Source of the DNA: Salinisphaera dokdonensis
GTDB taxonomy: Bacteria; Pseudomonadota; Gammaproteobacteria; Nevskiales; Salinisphaeraceae
DNA: 64,000 nt
Direction of reading: 5' to 3'
Assembly (NCBI RefSeq): GCF_040361215.1
Contig: NZ_APND01000002.1
Coordinates: forward strand, 620,001 to 684,000
The stretch's first letter is position 1, and every line of letters begins with the position of its first letter. This document shows, one piece after another, positions 40,423 through 47,806 of the stretch. The notes under the pieces are model-generated. The model had not been told where the DNA came from. It searched no databases and saw only the letters and a program-made list of their open reading frames with translations. Both the position numbers and the translations under genes were made by a program.

Positions 40423-41382
40423 ATGAACGAATTTCTGCCGCCCGCACTGGACGGCGCGGATCTGGCCGACCGGGTCGAGGCCAATGGGCTGGAGCTGGCC
40501 TACGAGCAGTTCGGCCGCGACGCGGACCCCGCGCTGATCCTGATCATGGGTCTGGGCACCCAGCTGACTGGCTGGCCGGACGCTTTCTGTCGTGCGCTCG
40601 CCGATACCGGGCTGCGCGTGATCCGTTTCGACAACCGCGATATCGGCCTGTCGACCAAGTTCGATCGCGGCCGGCATTACGACGGTGCTCGCAAGGCATT
40701 CATCAAGTCGTTGTTGCGTCGGCGTATCCGCACCGCCTACACGCTGGACGAGATGGTGGCCGATACCATCGGCCTGCTCGACGGCCTCGGTATCGACAAG
40801 GCCCATCTGGTGGGCGCGTCGATGGGCGGCATGATCGCCCAGCTGGTTACCGCGCAGCATCCCGACCGCGTGGCGACGCTGACCTCGATCATGTCGACTT
40901 CGGGCGCGCGCGGTCTGCCGCGCGGACGCATGAAAGTGCTCATGCGCCTGGGCAAGGCGCCGAAGAACAACGATCCGGACACCATCGCCCGGCATATGGC
41001 CAAGACCATGCGCATGATCGGCAGCCCCGAATACGGGCGCAGCCTCGAGGACTGGACCAGCGAGATCCGGCGCAACGTCAAGCGCAGCCACTACCCTGCG
41101 GGCACGCAACGCCAGATGCTGGCGGTGATGGCCGCGCCGTCGCGGGTGGCCATGCTCGGCGAGATCGATCACCCGGCGCTGGTCATTCATGGCAAGGCGG
41201 ACCCGCTGCTGCCGGTCGCGCACGGGCGCGATACCGCAGACAGCCTGCCGAACGCGCGCTACGAGGAAATCGACGGCATGGGCCACGATCTGCCGCCACG
41301 GCTGCTGCCGCGTTTCGTTGAATGGATCGCCGAACTGGTTCATGCCGATCCGTCGCAGCCGGCCGGTGAGCCCTATATCTAG
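40423..41382 (+). CDS. Alpha/beta hydrolase
   Basis: 319 aa. Catalytic features: oxyanion region 'ILIMGLGTQLTGW', strand-turn 'VIRFDNRDIGLST', nucleophile elbow 'VGASMGGMIAQL' with Ser near residue 142, acid in 'HGKADPLLPVAHG' and His in 'DGMGHDLPP'. It resembles lactone/ester hydrolases near RdmC/EstB. Substrate unknown. Its TAG stop shares CTAG with the stop of the convergent radical SAM gene, leaving no room for a terminator. Confidence 0.87.
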   Translation: MNEFLPPALDGADLADRVEANGLELAYEQFGRDADPALILIMGLGTQLTGWPDAFCRALADTGLRVIRFDNRDIGLSTKFDRGRHYDGARKAFIKSLLRRRIRTAYTLDEMVADTIGLLDGLGIDKAHLVGASMGGMIAQLVTAQHPDRVATLTSIMSTSGARGLPRGRMKVLMRLGKAPKNNDPDTIARHMAKTMRMIGSPEYGRSLEDWTSEIRRNVKRSHYPAGTQRQMLAVMAAPSRVAMLGEIDHPALVIHGKADPLLPVAHGRDTADSLPNARYEEIDGMGHDLPPRLLPRFVEWIAELVHADPSQPAGEPYI

Positions 41383-42467
41383 CCGAAGTCGAGGGTGTGC
41401 TGATCGCCGGCCGCGGGCGGGCAGCGAAACCGGCTGCTGTCGAGCGGCAAGCGCCGACGCGCGCCGATACCGGCGCGCTTGCAGGCGAGCTCGAAGCGCC
41501 GCCGGAGCAGCTGCGCATGCACGCCGGTCCCACGCATGCGCGCGCCCCAGCGCGAATCGTAGTCCTGCCCGCCGTGCATCTGCTGGATCAGGCTCATGAC
41601 GTGATCCGCACGCTGCGGGTAGTGGGTATCGAGCCATTCTCGGAACAGGCCGTTGATGCTGTGCGGCAGGCGCAACAGCACGTAGCCCGCGGTGGCTGCG
41701 CCCGCTGCTGCGGATTTCTCCACCAGCGACTCGAGCTCCTGGTCGGTGATGGCAGGGATGACTGGTGCGATCAGCGCGCCGACCGGAATACCGGCTTCGG
41801 CGAGTGCGGTGATGGTGCGCAGCCGTTGTTGTGGCCCGGCCGCACGCGGCTCGAGCGTGCGTTTTATGCCCGCATCGAGGCTGGTCATGCTCATCATCAC
41901 GCTGATCAGGCCGCGCTCGGCCATGGCGGCCAGAAGGTCGATATCACGGTTGATCAATGCACCCTTGGTGATGATCGATAGCGGCTGGTTGTAACGATCG
42001 GCGACTTCTAGGAGCTCGCGGGTCACGCCGAGCTGACGTTCGTCCGGCTGGTACGGGTCGGTATTGGCGCCGAGAGTGATCGGTTCGCAGCGATAGCCGG
42101 GGGCGCGCAGCTCGGCTTCGAAACGAGCGGCCGCGTCGGGCTTGTAGTAGATCTCGGTTTCGAAATCGAGGCCGGCGGAATGATCCAGATATTCGTGGGT
42201 CGGCCGTGCGAAACAGTAGATACAGCCGTGGCTACACCCCTTGTAGGGGTTGATCGACGCGTTGAAGGGTACGTCTGGCGAGTTGTTGCGGCTGATGATC
42301 CGCCGCGCGGGATCGACATGCAGGCGTGTGGCTGGCCGCGCGTCGTCCTCGTCCTGTTCAAGGCTGGCCCAGCCATCGTCGAAATCGACCGCGTGTGACG
42401 CTGAAAAACGTGATGCACGGTTCGTCAGTGCGCCGCGGCTTTTGTGATGAACGGGCCCGTGCGTCAT
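41379..42467 (-). CDS. PA0069-family radical SAM protein (SplB-like), SOS-boxed
   Basis: 362 aa, ATG 42467. Radical SAM cluster C78-x3-C82-x2-C85 in 'GCSHGCIYCFARPTHEY', followed by 'EPITLGANTDPYQPDE' (a GxNTDPY block) and 'SIITKGALI', all hallmarks of the PA0069/SplB-related group. Spore photoproduct lyase relatives repair DNA lesions; activity in this subgroup is not established. A consensus LexA box sits immediately upstream, so it is likely damage-inducible. The 3' end overlaps the convergent hydrolase gene by 4 bp. Confidence 0.9.
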   Translation of the reverse strand: MTHGPVHHKSRGALTNRASRFSASHAVDFDDGWASLEQDEDDARPATRLHVDPARRIISRNNSPDVPFNASINPYKGCSHGCIYCFARPTHEYLDHSAGLDFETEIYYKPDAAARFEAELRAPGYRCEPITLGANTDPYQPDERQLGVTRELLEVADRYNQPLSIITKGALINRDIDLLAAMAERGLISVMMSMTSLDAGIKRTLEPRAAGPQQRLRTITALAEAGIPVGALIAPVIPAITDQELESLVEKSAAAGAATAGYVLLRLPHSINGLFREWLDTHYPQRADHVMSLIQQMHGGQDYDSRWGARMRGTGVHAQLLRRRFELACKRAGIGARRRLPLDSSRFRCPPAAGDQHTLDFG

Positions 42468-42473
42468 CCATAA

Positions 42474-42502
42474 ACTGTATAAATAAACAGTTTATATCGC
42501 AA
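42474..42502 (-). promoter_or_regulatory. SOS-controlled promoter for the radical SAM gene
   Basis: Read on the minus strand: -35 TTGCGA (42497-42502), 17-bp spacer, -10 TACAGT (42474-42479). The LexA box lies between them and overlaps the -10. The transcript would begin at or next to the ATG at 42467, suggesting a leaderless mRNA. Confidence 0.55.
42475..42490. promoter_or_regulatory. lexA box: LexA (SOS) box
   Basis: CTGTATAAATAAACAG is an exact CTGT-N8-ACAG with an AT-rich centre, in a longer perfect inverted repeat (ATAAACTGT / ACAGTTTAT, 42470-42495). It ends 8 nt upstream of the radical SAM ATG. It matches the E. coli-type consensus. Confidence 0.8.
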
Positions 42503-42518
42503 GAGCCGCCGGCGGGTC

Positions 42519-43277
42519 TCAGGGCGCGATGGGCTTGCCGGCCCAGTCGAACACCTGCCCGCTGTCCTCCGCCGAGAGATGAGCGATCACGTCGAGCAGA
42601 TGGCTCGCTGCGGTGTTCGCGTCCTGCAGCTGTTTTTTCGGCACGTTGTGCTGAAACGGCTCGGACAGGCCGGTATTCACCGTGCCGGGATGCAGGCCTA
42701 TACAAATAAGCTGTTTCGAGCGACGGCGCAGTTCGATCGCGGCCGTGCGCGTGAACTGGTTCTGCGCGGCCTTGCTGGCGCGATAGGCATACCAGCCGCC
42801 CAGGCCGTTGTCCGAGATCGAGCCCACGCGGGCCGACAGGCTGGCGATCACGGCCCGCTCTCCGTGGCAGAGCAGATCGTGGAAGTGCTTGATCATCAGC
42901 AGCGGGCCGCTTGCGTTTACCGCGAACGCCCGCGCGAGATGCTCGGGCTCGACATCGGCGAGCTTTTTTTCCGGCCACATGCCGTTGTCGTCGTGCAGCA
43001 GGCCGCCGCAGATCATCAGCAGCGTGAGCCGGTCGGTGCGGCGGCCGACCGTGTCGCGGGCGGCGCGAATGCTGTCCTCGTTGGCGAGATCGAGGGCTAC
43101 GATCTCGAGCCGCGAGGCGCCGTGCTCGCGCGCCAGCGATTCGAGCGCCTCGGCGTGGGCCGGATCACGCACGCTGGCGATCACCCTGGGCTGTTTGTCG
43201 TCGGCCAGCAGCTGCTCGACGAGTGCCAGCCCCAAGCCGCGGCCGCCCCCCTGTATGAAGTAAGTGTTTGCTGGCAT
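42519..43277 (-). CDS. Short-chain dehydrogenase/reductase
   Basis: 252 aa from ATG 43277. Rossmann start 'TYFIQGGGRGLGLALVEQLL' (G-x3-G-x-G form 'GGGRGLG'), 'ALDLANEDSIRAA', 'NASGP' and active-site 'S...Y-R-A-S-K' as 'GGWYAYRASKAAQNQF' (YxxxK: Y-R-A-S-K). The C-terminus has 'GLHPGTVNTGLSEPF'. It resembles small C-factor-like SDRs of unknown substrate. The open frame upstream is antisense shadow. It is divergent from the diguanylate cyclase gene. Confidence 0.88.
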   Translation of the reverse strand: MPANTYFIQGGGRGLGLALVEQLLADDKQPRVIASVRDPAHAEALESLAREHGASRLEIVALDLANEDSIRAARDTVGRRTDRLTLLMICGGLLHDDNGMWPEKKLADVEPEHLARAFAVNASGPLLMIKHFHDLLCHGERAVIASLSARVGSISDNGLGGWYAYRASKAAQNQFTRTAAIELRRRSKQLICIGLHPGTVNTGLSEPFQHNVPKKQLQDANTAASHLLDVIAHLSAEDSGQVFDWAGKPIAP

Positions 43278-43357
43278 AACGTTCCGGTTCTGCAAATATG
43301 GCCGTCTAGGTCTATGGTCTGGATGCGCTGCGATGCCGGCATGCGGCACACTCGGCG

Positions 43358-43379
43358 CTGCGCTGATTTTCCAGCGCAG
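43358..43379 (+). other. Hairpin covering the GGDEF gene SD region
   Basis: CTGCGCTG-attttc-CAGCGCAG, a perfect 8-bp stem ending 7 nt before the ATG at 43387. It could mask the AGGG Shine-Dalgarno next to that start. Confidence 0.4.
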
Positions 43380-43386
43380 GGCGGCG

Positions 43387-44718
43387 ATGCATGAAATAAT
43401 GACATTGCGGGGTAAAATGAAATTGTCTTCCACTGACTTATATAGCCTGAATCTGACTGCTTCGATGCAGCCCGCCGATGCAGCGGAGCAGGCACCGACG
43501 CGGTTGATCCAGCGCCAGATCGATCGCGGCTTCGCCAGCCTGCGGTTCATGCCCGCGCTTGAGCGCGAGTTCCATGATTATCTGCGTCAATCCAGCCGGC
43601 TGAGCCGGGCGAGCCTGATCTTCCTGGCTGTGGCCGGCGTGCTGTCGTCGGCGCTCATCGATTCGACTTGGCTGGGCTTGCCCTTCGAGCTGGTGGGCAC
43701 CACACGGGCTATTCAGTTCACGGTGATGATGCCGATGGCGCTGATCTGTACGCTGCTGTGCCTGCGTCATCCGACCTCGCGGTCCATGGAAGTGGGCATG
43801 CTGCTGCTGTTCATCGTCATGGTCGCGGGGATGATGGGCCAGCGCGTGGTGGATTCGCAGCAGGGCTTCGATCTGCCGCTCGAGCTGGTGGGCGTGACGG
43901 CCGTGGCCATGTTCTGCCTGTCGCGGGTGCGATTCTGGATACAGCTGCCGCTGCTGCTGGCGCTCATCGTTGCCACCGTATTGGTCGAGCTCACTCTGGT
44001 GAGTCTGGGCAACTCCGGCAATTACGACATGTTTTCGACCGGGATCCTGTTCATCGTGGCCGTGGTCGCCGGTTATTCGTCCGAATACACGATTCGCTGG
44101 ACATGGCTGAATGCCACGCTGCTGCGCTATCTGTCGCGCCTGGATCGGCTGACCGGTCTGCTCAATCGGCACGCCTTGGAGAGTACGCTCGCCGGCGCCC
44201 ATGCTCACGGCCAGCGTGAAGGCAAGGCGTATGCAGTCGCAATGATCGATATCGACGCTTTCGGCGCCTATAACGATCACTACGGTCATCAGTATGGCGA
44301 TGCGGCGTTGCAGCAGGTGGCCGATGCGCTGGCTGATCATGCAAGGCGGCCGCTCGACACCTGCGGCCGCTATGGCGGTGAGGAGTTCGTGCTTCTATGG
44401 ATGGACTGTGGCGTCGAGCAGGCAAGCGCGCTGGCCGAGTCGGTACGCGAAGTCGTCGAGCGCGAGCGCATCGCCCATGCCGAGTCGCCGGCTGCGCCGT
44501 GGGTTACGGTCAGCGTGGGCCTTTGTCATGTCGAAGTTGAGCACGCTGACGCGCCGATTGAATCGGTGCTGCGGGAAGCCGATCGTGCGTTGTATAAAGC
44601 CAAGCGAGAAGGTCGTAACAGGGTGGTATCTACCCGCTATCGCAGCGACAGAACGGACGAGGAGAACAGCGCCCTACCGCAGCCCTGGCCGCAGCAGGCG
44701 AGTAGCGGCCGCCGTTAA
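43387..44718 (+). CDS. Membrane-anchored diguanylate cyclase (GGDEF)
   Basis: 443 aa from ATG 43387 (AGGG 5 nt upstream); ATGs at 43399 and 43417 are alternatives. About six TM helices (roughly residues 70-245) form an uncharacterised sensor. The GGDEF domain follows at about 265-425, with 'DIDAFGAYNDHYGHQYGD', the A-site 'GGEEF' at 330-334, and an I-site 'RPLD' exactly five residues before it, so product inhibition is expected. It makes c-di-GMP from two GTP. The C-terminal tail is disordered. Its TAA overlaps the convergent small membrane gene. Confidence 0.9.
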   Translation: MHEIMTLRGKMKLSSTDLYSLNLTASMQPADAAEQAPTRLIQRQIDRGFASLRFMPALEREFHDYLRQSSRLSRASLIFLAVAGVLSSALIDSTWLGLPFELVGTTRAIQFTVMMPMALICTLLCLRHPTSRSMEVGMLLLFIVMVAGMMGQRVVDSQQGFDLPLELVGVTAVAMFCLSRVRFWIQLPLLLALIVATVLVELTLVSLGNSGNYDMFSTGILFIVAVVAGYSSEYTIRWTWLNATLLRYLSRLDRLTGLLNRHALESTLAGAHAHGQREGKAYAVAMIDIDAFGAYNDHYGHQYGDAALQQVADALADHARRPLDTCGRYGGEEFVLLWMDCGVEQASALAESVREVVERERIAHAESPAAPWVTVSVGLCHVEVEHADAPIESVLREADRALYKAKREGRNRVVSTRYRSDRTDEENSALPQPWPQQASSGRR

Positions 44719-45008
44719 TGGATCAGCCAGCTTAGAACGATGACGCCGAGCACCGTCCATAACAGCGTCGCGACGACGGAACGGCGCATCAGCGCCCGCA
44801 CCGCGCCCCAGAGCATGGCGATGCCGATCAGCAGGATCAGCAGGCTGAATATCGAGGCATTGATGCCGAGCGCACCGGTCAGTCCGCGTACGAAGCTGTC
44901 GATCGCGCCGTAGAGGTTATCGAACAGCCAGCCCAGGCTGTCGACGATGAAACGGATCGCGGCGCCAAGCTGCTCGCCGATCCAGTGGAAGAAATTGTCG
45001 ATTTCCAT
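44715..45008 (-). CDS. Small membrane protein of unknown function
   Basis: 97 aa. The N-terminal half is amphipathic ('FFHWIGEQLGAAIRFIVDSLGWLFDNLYGAIDSFVRGL'); two strong hydrophobic segments follow at about 52-72 ('SIFSLLILLIGIAMLWGAV') and 79-95 ('VVATLLWTVLGVIVLSWLI'). No family recognised. It lies downstream of the entericidin-like gene on the same strand, separated by 144 bp. Stop overlaps the GGDEF stop via TTAA. Likely inner membrane. Confidence 0.68.
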   Translation of the reverse strand: MEIDNFFHWIGEQLGAAIRFIVDSLGWLFDNLYGAIDSFVRGLTGALGINASIFSLLILLIGIAMLWGAVRALMRRSVVATLLWTVLGVIVLSWLIH

Positions 45009-45152
45009 GCGCGCGTCAGGCCGGGTGGTCGGTGGGGCGTGGCCCCTGAGCGATCAGTGTAACGGCTAGGGCAGAGCGCAGGCGCTTCCCATCGTGACGT
45101 GCGGGGGGCGCAGCAGCCGGCGGCCGCCGCGCCCCGCTCGGGTCTTGCGAGC

Positions 45153-45293
45153 CTACTCCGAGGCTTCTTCCTGGACTTCCTGGCCCGCCTGTTCCATGTC
45201 TTCGCCGGCGCCCTGGATGGTGTTGCAGCCGGCCAGTAGCGTGATCGAGACCACGGCCAGCGCGAGCAGGCTGGCAATTTTGGACTGATTCAT
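45153..45293 (-). CDS. Entericidin-like small lipoprotein
   Basis: 46 aa from ATG 45291-45293 with GGGAG 9 nt upstream. Lipobox 'LLAGC' puts the lipidated Cys at 23, followed by 'NTIQGAGEDMEQAGQEVQEE', the EcnA/EcnB pattern. Entericidins are outer-membrane lipoproteins linked to stress-induced lysis in E. coli; no antitoxin pair (ecnA plus ecnB) is seen here, only one copy. It is too short for standard ORF cutoffs, but family match and RBS make it credible. Confidence 0.85.
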   Translation of the reverse strand: MNQSKIASLLALAVVSITLLAGCNTIQGAGEDMEQAGQEVQEEASE

Positions 45294-45382
45294 TCTTGAA
45301 CTCCCTTGTGGATGGTCGAGCATGACCGTGAGCGATTCTGGCCGTACGTCGGCTGAATATAGGCCATCATGAGTGACAGGAA

Positions 45383-45868
45383 CTAGCGTGGCGGCAGCAC
45401 CCGGTCGTGCAGGACGCGCCGCAGCACGAAGCTCGAATGCACACCGGATACGCCCTCGATCCGGGTGATATGTTCGAGCAGCAGGCGCTGGTAGTCGTCC
45501 ATGTCGGTGACCGATATCCGCAGCTGGTAGTCCGCCTCCTGGCCGGTGATCAGCAGGCATTCCTGGACTTCCGGCAGGGCCTCGACCCGCGCTTCGAAGT
45601 TCGCGAAGCGCTCGGGGGTGTGCTTGTCCATGGAGATGAGCAGCAGGGCGGTGAGGCCATAGCCGAGCGCGCGGGCATCGACCCGGGCGTGATAGCCGGT
45701 GATCAGCCCGGCTTCCTCGAGTGCGCGCACGCGACGCAGGCACGGCGAGGGCGACAGGTTCACCTGCTCGGCGAGCGCCTGGTTGCTGATCCGGCCGTCC
45801 GCCTGAAGGGTCTCCAGAATCTGGCGATCAAAACGGTCGAGCTGCAGCGTTTCACGGCTGTTCTTCAT
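45383..45868 (-). CDS. Lrp/AsnC family regulator
   Basis: 161 aa from ATG 45868. HTH: 'LDRFDRQILETLQADGRISNQALAEQVNLSPSPCLRRVRALEEAGLITGYHARVD' (about 8-62), then the RAM/ActR effector domain with 'ECLLITGQEADYQLRISVTDMDDYQRLL' and 'GVSGVHSSFVLRRV'. Members sense amino acids and act as octamers. Divergent from leuA, with several inverted repeats between the two, so it may regulate leucine synthesis and itself. This is inference from position. Confidence 0.9.
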   Translation of the reverse strand: MKNSRETLQLDRFDRQILETLQADGRISNQALAEQVNLSPSPCLRRVRALEEAGLITGYHARVDARALGYGLTALLLISMDKHTPERFANFEARVEALPEVQECLLITGQEADYQLRISVTDMDDYQRLLLEHITRIEGVSGVHSSFVLRRVLHDRVLPPR

Positions 45869-45889
45869 GATGCGCAACAAAAATAGCGG

Positions 45890-45913
45890 TTAATGCTTTA
45901 TTTTTAGCATTAA
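45890..45913. promoter_or_regulatory. Inverted repeat near the lrp-like start
   Basis: TTAATGCT-N8-AGCATTAA, perfect 8-bp arms; outer GCGCAA (45872) and TTGCGC (45915) extend it. It lies 22 bp from the lrp ATG and fits an autoregulatory Lrp-type site. Confidence 0.6.
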
Positions 45914-45942
45914 ATTGCGCGACGGGCGAATACTTCGAAATA

Positions 45943-45960
45943 TTGGCAATCCGCTGCCAA
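45943..45960. promoter_or_regulatory. Palindrome TTGGCA-N6-TGCCAA
   Basis: Perfect 6-bp arms in the middle of the lrp-leuA gap. Operator-like; factor unknown. Confidence 0.45.
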
Positions 45961-45991
45961 GGCCTGCGCGTTAGACTGTTGTTCGGGCATG

Positions 45992-46008
45992 CCGTATCGC
46001 CGATACGG
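45992..46008. promoter_or_regulatory. Palindrome CCGTATCG-C-CGATACGG upstream of leuA
   Basis: Perfect 8-bp arms around one base, 35 bp before the leuA ATG and just downstream of a TAGACT (45972-45977) -10-like hexamer. It could be a repressor site or a leader hairpin. Confidence 0.5.
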
Positions 46009-46042
46009 TGTCCCGGATGAATCATTCAGTGCGAGGACAATC

Positions 46043-47737
46043 ATGAGCCGTTTCGACCACCGCAAGTATCGCCCCGCCCCGCGGGTGCCGGCCTTCAACC
46101 GCACCTGGCCGGACCGCGATCTTCAGAAAGCGCCCATCTGGGTGAGCGAAGATCTGCGTGACGGCAACCAGGCGCTGCTTGAGCCGATGACGGTGGACCA
46201 GAAAAAACGGCTCTGGAAGCTGCTGGTCGATGTCGGCGTAAAGGAAATCATGGTCGGCTTCCCCTCGGCGAGCCAGCCGGACTACGACTTCGTGCGCTGG
46301 CTGATCGACGAGGATCAGATTCCGGAGGATGTGACCATTGCAGCGCTCACCCAGTCGCGCGATCACCTGATCGATCGGACCTTCGACTCGCTGGAGGGCG
46401 TGAACAAGGCGATCATCCATCTCTACAACTCGACCTCGACCGTTCAGCGCGAGCGCGTTTTCGAGATGGACGAAGAAGGCATCATCGATATCGCCGTCAA
46501 GGGCGCGCAGCGGGTCAAGGAAAACGCCGACAAGCGGCCGGGCGTGAACTGGCGCCTGGAGTACTCGCCGGAGAGCTTTTCCTCAACCGAGGTCGACTTC
46601 TCGGTACGGATTTGCGAGGCCGTGATGGACGTCTGGCAGCCGACGCCGGACAACCGCATCATCTTCAACCTGCCGAACACGGTAGAGCTGGCCGGCCCGC
46701 ACCATCACGCGGACCAGATCGAGTATTTCTGCCAGCACGTGAAGAATCGCGAGTCGGTGATCGTGTCCGTGCATACCCATAACGACCGCGGCGGCGCGGT
46801 GGCAGCGGCCGAGCTGGCCATGCTGGCCGGCGCGGAGCGCGTGGAAGGCACGCTGCTGGGCAACGGCGAGCGCACCGGCAACATGGATATCGTGATCCTG
46901 GCGATGAATCTCTACGGCCAGGGCATTGATCCGGAACTGGATCTGTCCAATCCGGACGAGATCATCCGCGTGGTGCATGAATGCACGGGTATCCCGTTGC
47001 ACCCGCGTCATCCCTGGGTGGGCGAACTGGTCTATACCGCGTTCTCCGGCAGCCATCAGGACGCGATCCGCAAGTCGCTGCGCAAGCAGGGCGAGGACGA
47101 GCACTGGCAGGTGGCCTATCTGCCGATCGATCCGCGCGACATCGGCCGCGATTATCAGGCCGTGATCCGGGTGAACAGCCAGTCCGGCAAGGGCGGTATG
47201 GCCTTCCTGCTGGAGCGCGATTTCGGTATCAACCTGCCGCGCTGGATGATGCTCGCACTGGCCCCGCACGTGCAGGCCGAAAGCGAACGCACGGCCGGCG
47301 AGCTGTCCAGTGGACGTATCCGTGAGCTGCTGTTCGAGAATTTCTCGCGCCAGGCGCCGCTGACGCTGGTCGACTACGGCCTGCGCCGCAATGAAGACGG
47401 TCAGACGCTCGACATCACCCTGTCCGACGGCCGCCAGAACATCCAGCTGCAGGGCCACGGCAACGGCGCCATGTCGGCGTTCATTGATGCCTGGCATGCG
47501 CATACCGGCGAGGAGATCGCGGTGGCGGACTATTCCGAGCACGCGCTGTCGACCGGTAGCGATGCCGATGCGATTGCTTTCGTGCAGTTGCGCAAGGACA
47601 CGGTACGGATTCCGGCGGTCGCCGAGGACAGCGATACGGTCAGTGCCGCGCTCAAGGCGATTATCGCGGCGCTGAATCTGTCCCACGAAGACGACGAAAC
47701 CGGCCAGCGCGGTGGCCTGACGGCACTCGCGAGCTAG
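46043..47737 (+). CDS. leuA: 2-isopropylmalate synthase
   Basis: 564 aa from ATG 46043, GAGGAC upstream. HMGL-like TIM barrel at about 30-310: 'WVSEDLRDGNQAL' (R39-D40), 'NSTSTVQRERVF' and metal-binding 'VHTHNDRGG' (H244, H246). LeuA dimer regulatory domain at the C-terminus. The opening 'KAPIWVSEDLRDGNQALLEPM' and length fit the long, actinobacterial/Mtb-type LeuA (LeuA2) rather than the E. coli type. It catalyses the first step of leucine synthesis and is normally leucine-inhibited. Monocistronic with a terminator. Confidence 0.95.
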   Translation: MSRFDHRKYRPAPRVPAFNRTWPDRDLQKAPIWVSEDLRDGNQALLEPMTVDQKKRLWKLLVDVGVKEIMVGFPSASQPDYDFVRWLIDEDQIPEDVTIAALTQSRDHLIDRTFDSLEGVNKAIIHLYNSTSTVQRERVFEMDEEGIIDIAVKGAQRVKENADKRPGVNWRLEYSPESFSSTEVDFSVRICEAVMDVWQPTPDNRIIFNLPNTVELAGPHHHADQIEYFCQHVKNRESVIVSVHTHNDRGGAVAAAELAMLAGAERVEGTLLGNGERTGNMDIVILAMNLYGQGIDPELDLSNPDEIIRVVHECTGIPLHPRHPWVGELVYTAFSGSHQDAIRKSLRKQGEDEHWQVAYLPIDPRDIGRDYQAVIRVNSQSGKGGMAFLLERDFGINLPRWMMLALAPHVQAESERTAGELSSGRIRELLFENFSRQAPLTLVDYGLRRNEDGQTLDITLSDGRQNIQLQGHGNGAMSAFIDAWHAHTGEEIAVADYSEHALSTGSDADAIAFVQLRKDTVRIPAVAEDSDTVSAALKAIIAALNLSHEDDETGQRGGLTALAS

Positions 47738-47762
47738 GCGCGCCAACCCAGGCGTCGAAGCA

Positions 47763-47790
47763 GGGCGGTGGTTTGACCACCGCCCTTTTT
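47763..47790 (+). terminator. Rho-independent terminator of leuA
   Basis: GGGCGGTGGT-TTG-ACCACCGCCC followed by TTTTT; perfect 10-bp stem, 25 nt after the leuA stop. Confidence 0.93.
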
Positions 47791-47806
47791 CATGCGCGCT
47801 GCTGTG

